From NCBI GenBank assembly GCA_013420905.1, contig JAAXNY010000019.1, positions 248,001 through 312,000 on the forward strand: a stretch of 64,000 nt of DNA, read 5' to 3'. The notes beneath the pieces are model-generated. The model was not told the origin of the DNA and ran no database searches. It saw only the letters and a program-made list of their open reading frames with translations. The position numbers and the translations under genes were made by a program. The stretch is from Collybia mongolica (lineage: Eukaryota > Basidiomycota > Agaricomycetes > Agaricales > Clitocybaceae). Positions 50,359 to 60,362 of the stretch are shown here, piece by piece; within the stretch, counting starts at the first letter, position 1, and each line of letters opens with the position of its first letter.

Positions 50359-51815
50359 ATGGAGGAAACGATAAGGACTCTTCTTCACGAAGCTAAGACA
50401 GACCTTGCTGGCCTCGAAGCCGAGACCCTGACGACAGAAACTTATCTTGTAAGTCTCAAGCTGCAACGACAACGGGATAGAAAACGAATCTCCATTTTGC
50501 GTGCGAGGGTTGCACCTATCAAACGACTCCCAGTGGAGATTATGGCCCAGAAATTCTGGTTCTGCACTCCGGGGGTCGTGGTACCTCCATGGAACGAGCC
50601 CCTACATACGTGGAAATTCATCCATCGTACGTATTGCCTTATATGTTATGGGATACTATTATTATAAATGGGATAGATTTTTATGAAGATCAATCTCTCG
50701 ATGAATGGGTTGAAGGGGTCAGGACTAGCTTATCGGATGCACTGCCTCGTAACCATGGTATACTCTCCCTCACTACATCTTCCAAATTACATTCATTCTA
50801 GGATATTTTTCTCAGCCTGACCCAACGATTAGAACTCTTAGGGTTGTGCCTCGATAGTGACGAGGACTTTCGTCGGATTCTGCAATTGCCACCGCATTCC
50901 TTCTCTCATCTCTTTTCTCATCTGGAAGCAGTCGACATTCTGCTGTGTGCCGATCGTAACTCTCTTCCATATAACTACGAACCCACTTCATTCCTGACCG
51001 CTCCCAATCTGCGACGTGTTATGTTCGACGCTTTAGCGGCCTATTTTTCTTCGCACATACTGCCTCTCACACAACTGACGGAACGCGAACTCTACACGAG
51101 CATGTCGTCAGAGCTCCTTTACGCAACTCTCCAACATTGCACCTCCCTCATCCGTGGGGAATTTTTAGTTGAAGGGATACTGCCGGTCCATCTAACGACG
51201 AAAGATTCACTTATACTGTCCCGCCTCAATCTGCTTGGACTTTACCTCAAATATTTCCTCGATGAAAACGCTCTTCTCAACCCGCTCATCGTCCCAAACC
51301 TGCAGGTTTTACGTCTCGTATAAGGACGTCGTACAGAGCCCTATCTTGGAAGCGATTGAAGTCTCTCATCGTACGCTCCAAATGCTCCCTCATGGAGCTG
51401 TCGGTAAAAATTTCGCGATAAGTTCGATCACTGAATGCATCAATACGGACGGCATTGAAAACCTTCTTGCGATTATTCCCTTTCTGATAACGTCTGGGTC
51501 TTCATTCGCTACATCTGCCCTGGTATTTCAAAAGCGCAGCGCCGCCAAATTCTTCCGCGGCTTGAAGATTCCGAATGGATTATTGGACCGAAGGCGTTTT
51601 TAGCCCTGCTGGATTCACTCGATTCTTATGTCAACAATCCGTCACACTCGCAGATAATTTCCGTTAAGTATTTCCAGCGGGGCCTACATGAAAACTTATA
51701 TTACCACAACTATGCGCAGTATAGTGTATACGAAGCACTGAAATATCGGACTCTATTTGTTTTGGACCCAAACACACAGGGGAGGAGATTATGGTCCTAC
51801 TGGAGGCGTATCTAA
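50359..51815 (+). pseudogene. Decayed F-box gene, paralogue of the split gene at 35.8-38.7 kb
   Basis: The full length of the F-box gene is recognisable but broken. It starts at ATG 50359 with a coiled N-terminus (LEAETLTTETYLVSLKLQRQ) and an F-box (VAPIKRLPVEIMAQKFW). It shifts frame around 50620, hits TAG at 50799-50801, continues in that frame (FRRILQLPPHSFS, LPLTQLTERELY, LQHCTSLIRGEF) to about 51320, then shifts again (NTDGIENLLAIIPFL) and once more near 51540 (EDSEWIIGPKAFLALLDSLD). It ends in YSVYEAL and LFVLDPNT before TAA at 51815. Alignment with the other copy defines the extent and shows where that copy's insertion lies. At least three frameshifts and one stop mean no full product. 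Confidence 0.8.
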
Positions 51816-53570
51816 CGCGGAGCGATCGGGAGATTTCGAAATCTGGCAATGGGAGTATACAGGGGAGTACAGGCGTAAGGCTATGAGTGGTTTGAAGGAA
51901 ACTGATATGGTAATCTTTCTCTTTTCTGAATATCGGGCGCTGAAAACTGATCTGCCGGTGATACATAGGTTTAGAGACTGTGAATCCCCTCCATCAATTT
52001 CTGGAATGAAGATTGATAGACTTCTATGGAATCCGAATAAGGTGGTCTTAGGGAACCGTATACGTGCGAGAGAACGAGTTGTTCGTGAATAACGACATCC
52101 CGAGCTAGTACGAGTCATAGAAATCAGGCTGCAACACATACTTTCTACTCTTCCCCGCTTTTCTTAGCCTTTCTATGCCTTCGGCGTATGGGTAGGCTAA
52201 ACCGGACACCACAGCCATATCAAAGGAAATAAGGCACGGCTTCACAGCTTTGGGCCACTTCTGAATAAGGCGTCTAGGTCTGGTTTGGCGTTTGCTTATA
52301 TGCTGTTCTAGCACTCACCTTTATAATAACTTTCATAATCTCACAAATCTTCTTTACAAACTCTCCCCAATCATATGCCCCAACAAACTCCAGCGAGGTC
52401 CCATCTACGTCAATCACCAAGTGCCAACTATTACCAGTCCTGGTACGGCTCTCATGAACGAGATATCTGTGAGATTAGCTTGGTTTGTCGGGATGATCTT
52501 GAACAGCAGTCACCGAACAGAGTTTATACCAACAACCCTAGAACCTGGTCTGCTAGATCAGATACAACCATGTCCCACACAAGCTCCTGGTCCGGCAGGG
52601 GGGCAAATTACCACCATAACTAACACCAGACAATGGTACACATTAATCGCGGAGCTACTACAGCCTTACAGTTGCTGTTACTGTCGACGTCAGAACCTGT
52701 ATACAGGTGTCCGTGCGGCTCTTCGCTGTCTCTATTCATAACACTGATGACTCATTCCGCTACCCGAAGTGTTGCTCCGCTTTGGCCTCTCATTTCAAGC
52801 GAAGCGCAAAGGTGACTCAAATACAAATTATAGTTGAAACTGACGCTTTGGGATACTTGTGACGGCAGCTCCCTTTAATTGCTGTGGTGCTGTAAGAAAA
52901 TTATCGATCTCTACCCATATACAACAGCTCATGGGTGAGCTTTTTTCATCCCGAAGTGCGGAAAAAAGCTGAAGAGTTACCCTTCTTTTTTAGATCGTTG
53001 AGATTACAATGAATCAATGTATCTATGAGATCCGACGGTCCGTATCCCTTCCCTATTTATGTTCCGGATTACTCTGAAATCACCGGCCTCGTGGATCCGT
53101 GTGCTAACTGACCGATAGGATGCATCAGTAAGATGACAGATTTCTTGTTCGCTTTTTGGCACTTTCTGGCACTTTTTGGCTCGATGACAAGTCTGCAAGT
53201 TTCCTCTGAAAGTTTTTCCTATGTGTGGCATCACAATACAGGTCCAATACCCAAACTAGGTTTGTAGTTGGTCTTCAGGAATGTATTGAGTATGAAGTTC
53301 ACCTGTAAGTTGATCCTACATATCAAAAGTCAGCCCATAGTTCTGAATTATGTTGTCACCATCTGTGATGGCGACAGCAATGGTATGTAAACACAGTGCA
53401 TGTTCTGTGCTCGGAAACATGTAGGTGAAGGCTGTGGGGATATCCTGAGACCAGTCAACATGTTGTTAAGCACACTACTGGAGAAGCAATAAATTTCAAA
53501 TAAATTTGCATTGAGAACTTGTCGAAATTCAGACATAGCTTTTCAGCTGTTTGTTTGCACACTTTTCGGA
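51816..53570. other. Intergenic region, no gene recognised
   Basis: Several overlapping frames of 70-150 residues (for example 52292-52741) have no domain I recognise and no shared intron pattern. The sequence becomes more AT-rich to the right as the transposon cluster is approached. Confidence 0.4.
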
Positions 53571-53600
53571 CTTGTACAAGCTTGTACAAGCATGTACAAG
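53571..53600. repeat. Three tandem 10-bp palindromes
   Basis: CTTGTACAAG occurs twice in direct succession and is followed by CATGTACAAG. CTTGTACAAG is a perfect palindrome, so the array is three dyads spaced exactly 10 bp, about one helical turn. No gene start is close enough to assign a regulatory role. Confidence 0.6.
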
Positions 53601-54047
53601 CACAAAAAGAAATTTCTATAAACACTGATGCAGATGTTTTTTTCGATATATCTTTGTATATCTCATATGCAAATTGCAATGTTGGTCCACTGGGACGTTT
53701 GCTGATGGACATTCCAGTATAGCTAGTCAACGCATTCCTCCTCATGTGCCGTTGAATGTCATTAGGAAAGAAGCTAACTATCCCTTTAACCACCAGAGCT
53801 TGGCAGGATGATATATAATGTACTCTTACTAGAGTACCTTATGTGGTACTTGCAGGGCTGTAAATTAGAGTAGAATCTGATATATAAAATTGCTATGCTT
53901 AACTGTAGAAGGTTCCAAATTGGCAAAATATGTTTATCCCATTAATATGTTGTATGATATATTATTTTACAATTAGATAAAACAAGTTATTTGAATACTG
54001 TTTGAAAAGGCTTTACATAATTCTGTTTGGCTTACTGTACATAATCA

Positions 54048-57000
54048 GGTACCGGGTCAAGCATGGTAACGGGTCAAACGCAAATATCTCAAGAACTAGG
54101 TGACATTTTCATGAGCTCTTTCTTCCTAAATTGAAGCTGATATCTGGTGGAACATGTATGTGAAGTCGCCAGTCGGACAAAGCAGCAGGTGTCGAACAAG
54201 AAGGGTGGGACCATCAGCCAGGGATGATTTTTTGATGTGCAATTTTCCATACAGCTCTCATGTGCACATGTAGACCCCTTCTGCAGCCATAAGATGTGTT
54301 CCAAATCCTCAATATACATCTTAGGCATGTACCAGAACAGCCACAAGCCATGGAAAGGGGACATACTGGCATGGTGGCCAGGAAGTCATGGGCAGGTCAG
54401 GGTATTTTTAGCGAAAATGTCGGGATTGAGTCCACTGGTGTCGCTCCACAACACTGAGGCGTATATAGGCCAACTGTGGGATAAAAAGTCTTCGTACTAA
54501 TGGCTTATGCATGGACATTTTTTGGGGATTTTTGTGCACAGGGGTGAGCATTGAAATCGATCGACATTGGAGCGCCACCCACACTAACCATCAATATGAG
54601 CAAACAGGGTGGGTCGCCAACTTACTGTCGACCTACACATATCCTCATGAAGCTTAAGCATGGCCCGTCCAGTGGAAATGATATCACATATGACACGAGA
54701 AACCTTGCCAGCAACTCTGGAAGAAATGCAGAGGTAGTTCCCTCGAAAAAAGTCTATTTAATCTACAGGTACATATCAGGGTCAACGGCACTGTGCCTCA
54801 TGAACCTTCCATCCCTGAATTAAAAATTTGAACAAGAGGATGAGCACAACATTACTTCGTTCTTTTCATCCACAACTATGGATACCCCATCCCTTGTCCA
54901 AGTTGACCCTCTCAACCTTGAAGGAAAATCCAATGAGGAGCGGATCCAAATGGCCATCAGTGCGATCAAATGGAATGGATTCAAGACAAATGGAAACCCA
55001 ACATATTCATTCCATGAGGCTGCACAGACGTTTCGTGTCAGCAAGACCACTTTAACAGCATGCTTCAATGGCTGGAAGACTTGTGAAGAGGGCCATAAGC
55101 ATGAACAGACACTCAATGATGCTGCTGAAGGGACTTTAGTTGAGTGGATCCAAGAATGTGGTCATCGGAACATACCTTTACATCCATCTGCTGTGGCTGC
55201 ACATGTGAAGGCTATTTTGGGTGTTGAGATTGGTGAATGTTGGGTGCAGTGCTTCCGGAAAAGACATCCCGAGCTGCGGGCGCGGTGGGCGACAGGCATG
55301 GAGCAGTGTTGTGCACAGGCATTAAACCCAGGCACTACTGCAGATCTCTATACGACGGCTGATGAACTCATTGCGAAGTATGAGATAGAGGCAAAGGACT
55401 TGTACAATATGGATGAAAAAGGCTGTCAGCAAGGTGTTGGGGGTAAAGTGCATGTTTTGGTGGACTGGAACCAGAAGAATGTCCAGCAAGTCAAGGATGG
55501 GAATTGAGAGCTCATCACTATTCTAGAGTGCATCTGTGCAGATGGCTCAGCAATTCGACCATCGGTAGTCTTCAAAGGAAATAGACGCAACTTGGAATGG
55601 GGAAGAGACAACCCATGTAATGCAAGGTGAGTGGTTTCGTTGTTATATTGTACTGTGCAGCTAAGCATCAGTGACCATCAGCATTTTGCATTCACTGAAT
55701 GGTTGGACAGATCAAGAACTTGGTTCAGCATGGCTTGAACAAGACTTTGAACCCATGACACAAGACAAAGCAAAGGGAGGGTACCATATGCTTATTCTTG
55801 ACGGCCACAATTCGCACACGACATACCAATTCTGCTCATTTGCCAAAAAGCATAAAATTATCATCCTCTGCCTTCCCCCTCATACCACACATCACCTCCA
55901 GCCATGTGACATTGGCATATTTGGACTGCTCAGCTCGGGGTGGAAGGCCATGGTGCGGGAGGCGCATGCCAATCATGTTCCAATCCGAAAAGGCAACTTC
56001 CTCCACTACTATTCGAGAGCATGGGGGGGGGTGTTTATGACTGACACTATCAAAAACACATGGCGTAAGACTGGCCTTTGGCCATTGAATCCCAAAGTTA
56101 TCGAGCCATCTGCGTATGCACCTTCGCTGAACACCACAACCAAACCTGCCCCCCCTGTTGCCCCTGTTGTTCCTCAAATCCTCATACCTGGGACACCAGC
56201 CCGCCCATTGAAAGGCCATACCATCCTGCAAAGATCTACATTAGATTCAAGGCCACCAGTGGCAACAAAAGCTCCGATTGCCCAGCCAGTTCTGGAATCA
56301 AGTCCTCCAGTGACATTGTCCAATACTGGCTGGGGTGTGCCAGCACTGACATCTCCCATGGCAGTTTCATCCTCCCCCATACCAGCATTGCTATTGTCCA
56401 CAACAGCGCCACCCCATTCTGTCGATACTTCATTGGCTGAATTGTGTCCTTTATTGCCCAGATCATGTCCTTCATCACCTGGGTTGCGTCCTTCATCACC
56501 TGGGTCACGTCCTTCATCACCTGGGTCACGTCCCTCATTGCCCACATTGCTGTCTTCCATCCCAGCTGCCATGCTAAACCCGATGCCATGCCCTGTATCG
56601 AACAAGGAAGAATTAGCCATCTCCGATGATGTTATCAAAATGGTTCTACTAAACGTACCAAGATTTAGAATTGCTGGCCTTCCTCCACATCTTCATGGCA
56701 ACACATCACGGCCCATGGTTGTCCAGGAGAATGCATTGCTTCAGGATTTGCTGGATAAGGCGCGGTACCAGATGAGCCAGGATTTTGCGTTGTTAAATTT
56801 AATGGAACAAGAAAATGAACATTTGTGGCAACGTCTTTTTCACAAGACACAGAAGCCCAAGAAGAAAATGACCAACATTTATGCTCAACATATGACATCA
56901 GATGAGTGCCTGGAAGCATTGGCATGGGATGTATGGATGTCAAACTGGAAGAACCTCTTCAAAAGTGCCAAGTGGAAGGAGCATAAGAAGGCCTGTGTAG

Positions 57001-57861
57001 CGGAAGAGAAGAGGTTAGCGGCTGAAGAGAAAGAAAAGGAGAGGGAAAAGGAAAAGGAATGAAAGGATGTGGAAAGGCGGGAGAAAGCACAGGAGAAGGC
57101 AGAAATACAACAGGAGAAAGCTCGGGAGTGAGAACAACAAAAAGCATTGAGAGATGCAGAGAAAGCAAGGAAAGCGGCCATGGCAGCCACTATTTGAGAG
57201 CAGAAGGCGGCAAAGGCGAAGGCAATCACAGCTGTGAAGGCTGCAAGGGCAAGAGCAGGCCAAGAGGCAAGGGCCATGCGCGTGGCAAAAAACCGGGCCC
57301 AAGGGAGAATGGAGGAGATAATCAGAGACTTGGATGAAGGTGAGGTGCCTGATGATTCTGCAGGACCAGATACACCAGGAGACAAAGATATTCTTCCTAC
57401 ACCTTGTCCTTGTCCCTGCCCACGGCCAGCATATTGAAGAAACAAACCCCTTTGTGACAATGTAGGCCCACAGTCACAGGTAGCACCAGCCACCCCACCC
57501 AATCCTCGTCAGCAGTCTGTGCATCAGATCATTAGTCAAGATGAAGGAGATGTGTCATTGTCATCACCTGCTCTGGCTCCTACTTCTTCACCTCCCCCCT
57601 TGAGAATGAGGCGAACAAAACAAAAAGCTTGCAATGTGGCGGAAGAGTTGGCAGAGATGGGCCCTACAAGAAAATTACAACAAAGGTGTTGATGCTGGGT
57701 GGCTCACACAAGAGGTTTGAGTGGGATGAACAAGATGTATTACAGTCGAGGTTGATAGGGGTCGACTCGAATGTTGTACATCAATGGTTGATCAGTTGAG
57801 CATCTTTGTTTACATCTGTTGACCCCATGACCCGTTACCATGCTTTTGGCATTTTTGTACC
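54048..57861 (+). mobile_element. Inner pogo-type unit
   Basis: A perfect 16-bp inverted pair, gcatggtaacgggtca (54061-54076) and its inverse (57828-57843), lies just inside ggtac/gtacc (54048-54052, 57857-57861), with spacers of 8 and 13 bp between the two motifs. The pair brackets the transposase gene closely. This suggests a 3.8-kb pogo element nested in the larger inverted arms. No target duplication is clear at this level. Confidence 0.5.
54878..57692 (+). pseudogene. Pogo/Tigger-type transposase, inactivated by several stop codons
   Basis: Exon 1 (54878-55626) begins MDTPSLVQVDPLNLEG. It has an N-terminal helix-turn-helix (TYSFHEAAQTFRVSKTTLTA), a CENP-B/Tc5-type helix-turn-helix (AVAAHVKAILGVEIGECWVQ) and the first catalytic Asp (YNMDEKG). 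After an intron (donor GTGAGT at 55627; acceptor near 55660, not certain) the frame gives GWTDQELGSAWL, the second Asp in LDGHNSH, and HTTHHLQPCDIG with the third Asp. A Pro/Ser-rich linker and a Lys/Glu-rich probable coiled coil lead to a final stop at 57690-57692. In-frame TGA codons at 55505, 57060, 57129, 57195 and 57435 interrupt it. The catalytic residues themselves are intact. The protein would cut and paste DNA at TA sites; in this form it cannot be made in full. Confidence 0.8.
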
Positions 57862-58039
57862 CCCTTCTCCAAAATATTCATTACATGGCATCAACAGTAT
57901 CAAAAATCATATGCACTAGTTCAGGATGTCAACAAGATGGTATTTTAGCCCTACGAACAACCCAATCATCGATTTCCTCAGAATTACATGTACCATTCAC
58001 AATTTGCCTTGAACTGACCCACTACACCATAGAACACGG

Positions 58040-58798
58040 TATGTAAATATTTGTCAGAATCATGTTTCCATAACATTTGTCAGCTAACACTTGGGGAAAT
58101 GGCTTGTTTTGGTGCCAAATATACATTGAATATACTTTTGAATATACCTATTGGACCAACAATGTAATAAGCTTGAATATATTTTGAAAATCCTAAATGT
58201 ATATTATGATGTACATGTGATGTATAAGCCCCAAATATATGCAAGGTATATCCTGTGGCACTTTTGGGAATATACATTTGATCATACCACATGTATTAGA
58301 TACAGGATAAGCACAGAATATACATTGGCTGTACACCAGTTTGGTTCACATTTGGCTTGCCATGCCAAGACAAGCTGCCTGATGCACATGATGCATCCTC
58401 CCAAAAAAAAGCATGTCACTGGGTCACACATGTCAGGCAGCTTGTCTTGGTATCACTGAATGGTTTGTCTTGGCATGGCAAGCCAAATGTGAACCAAACT
58501 GGTGTACAGCCAATGTATATTCTGTGCTTATCCTGTATCTAATACATGTGGTATGATCAAATGTATATTCCCAAAAGTGCCACAGGATATACCTTGCATA
58601 TATTTGGGGCTTATACATCACATGTACATCATAATATACATTTAGGATTTTCAAAATATATTCGAGCTTATTACATTGTTAGTCCAATAGGTATATTCGA
58701 AAGTATATTCAATGTATATTTGGCGCCAAAACAAGCCGTTTCCCCAAGTGTTAGCTGACAAATGTTATGGAAACATGATTCTGACAAATATTTACATA
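58040..58798. repeat. 759-bp foldback element with 334-bp arms
   Basis: 58040-58373 and 58465-58798 are inverted copies, nearly identical: the mirrored 70-codon frames on the two arms differ at four residues. The loop is 91 nt. It contains the far half of an 18-bp inverted pair (ccaagacaagctgcctga at 58365-58382 with its inverse at 58433-58450), so an alternative inner hairpin is possible. A transcript would fold into a very long duplex. The mirrored frames are a by-product of the symmetry, not genes. It sits directly against the right arm of the surrounding transposon. Confidence 0.85.
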
Positions 58799-59080
58799 AG
58801 CCAAACAGAATTATGTAAAGCCTTTTCAAACAGTATTCAAATAACTTGTTTTATCTAATTGTAAAATAATTATGAAAAACTCTCATTTTTGTTTCAAATA
58901 GGTTCAGTTGAATTATTTTAATACAGGCCCAGTGAAAATACAGAAGAAAACATATCATACAACATATTAATGGGATAAACATATTTTGCCAATTTGGAAC
59001 CCTACAGTTAAGCATAGCAATTTTATATATCAGATTCTATTCTGATTTACAGTCCTGCATGTATCACACTGTGTACTGTA

Positions 59081-60104
59081 ATTATAGCATTTTGATGTAT
59101 GAAATGGTGACAGTTGATATGTAACAGATTTAATGTTGTCAAATATCTCTGATAGAAATTGAGAGGCTTTCAATCGAATGGCTGAAGATGTTGCCAGACT
59201 CTAGTTGAGGAAATCAACAACTTGATAAACAATGCAGATGAAGACCAATGTGATTGAAATGACAGGCCACCAGGCAGGTGGTGGAATCAACATGTTATAT
59301 GGTTTGTCAAACAGTGATTTACAATATTGACAGCCTAAAGTACAAAGTACTTTGATAGACTCAAATTGAGGGATTGTAAACACAAATCAAAGTTGAAAGA
59401 CCAAAATTGAGGTTGAGAGTACAAGTCAAGATCAAAGAGTGCAAGAAAAGTGTGGATGTGAATTGCTGTTTAATACAGTATCTATATAACATGGGCCTTT
59501 TATATGTCAAAAATGGTACCTAAACTGGTAAATTTTACAATGGAGTCCATATCACAAAGATGAGGTGAAATAGGGGTATATCTAAAAAAGGTACTGTATG
59601 ACGGCATTGTACTAGATCTACAAGGGTCATCAATACTCTAAATTGAAGTCAGCCAGCCCAATTGGGCAGAGTTGGGTTCATAGTCTGAAGTGGAGTCAAA
59701 TTGACATGTGTTGGGTATAATCGGTTGTCAAAATGTGCTGGTTGCATGATCCAGCAGCAGAGAGGCAAGACAAAAGGAAAAGAAAGAGGAATGGGATGTG
59801 ATTGGAGGGGTATAAAGTTGTGATGAGTGTGTAGACAATTTGAAGACTTGCCAAGATGATATTGAAGTCAAAGTCAAAGTCAAAGCCAAAGTCAAAGAAG
59901 ACAAGATGATATTGTTGTTAAAGATATTGGTTTACATGCATAGCATGAGTGTGAGTGTGTCAATGGATGTAATTGCCTGCTTAAACACCATAGTTGAATG
60001 AGCCACAAGTATTCTGCTGACACTACCCACCTAATTACCAAGGCTTACAATTGTCTGGTCTGCTGGTCTGATATTCTCTTATGTCTCCTACCCACATAGA
60101 GACC
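59081..60104. other. AT-rich region without genes
   Basis: Low-complexity AT-rich sequence with many gtcaa/ttgac words. A short tandem array of gtcaaa-type hexamers lies at about 59867-59897. No gene-like frame is present. Confidence 0.5.
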
Positions 60105-60111
60105 TGTGACC

Positions 60112-60355
60112 CTCAGTAAAAAATAAAGTCATCCATAGTCAGTGTAAACTCAGCAGAAATGACAAAGTCAATGAAAAGTCATACAAGAGTCAACAAAAAA
60201 GGTAATTCAAACTCATGATTTTGTCAACTTTCAATATGGAGTCAGCCATTTGGGAGGAAATGAATAATTTTTGACTACCTTGGGCTGGCTCTTGACCATT
60301 ACATTTGGGTGATGTCAAAACTCATGACTAAAGTTTGACTTTATTTTTTACTGAG
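60112..60355. mobile_element. Intact 244-bp MITE with perfect terminal inverted repeats
   Basis: CTCAGTAAAAAATAAAGTCA at 60112-60131 is repeated in perfect inverse at 60336-60355. The flanks are a 7-bp direct repeat, TGTGACC, at 60105-60111 and 60356-60362, consistent with a target-site duplication. The inside is AT-rich and non-coding. Perfect ends and an intact duplication suggest recent insertion. A 7-bp duplication does not match Tc1/mariner (2 bp, TA), so it needs a transposase from another superfamily, not seen in this window. Confidence 0.85.
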
Positions 60356-60362
60356 TGTGACC

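Larger units (their letters stand above)
53832..59078. mobile_element. 5.2-kb composite DNA transposon with long inverted arms and TA flanks
   Basis: A left arm (53832-54034) and a right arm (58797-59078) are inverted copies of each other. Both start near GAGTAC/CAGTAC, run through gcagg(g/a)ctgtaaat(t/c)ag and gatatataaaattgctatgc, and end at ttctgtttggctta. The right arm is about 80 bp longer because the left lacks an internal piece between ttgtatgata and ttattttac. The TA dinucleotides at 53830-53831 and 59079-59080 directly flank the arms, as expected for the Tc1/mariner/pogo superfamily. Inside lie a pogo-type unit (about 54048-57861) and a foldback (58040-58798). It may be one large element or a MITE-like foldback into which others inserted. 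Confidence 0.75.

Noticed and set aside
52292..52741. Possible third dsRNA-binding mini-gene
   Set aside because: A few words resemble dsRBD helices, but no frame with valid splice sites reproduces the domain.
58080..58758. Two 70-residue frames with almost the same sequence on opposite strands
   Set aside because: They arise from the inverted symmetry of the foldback and have no coding support.
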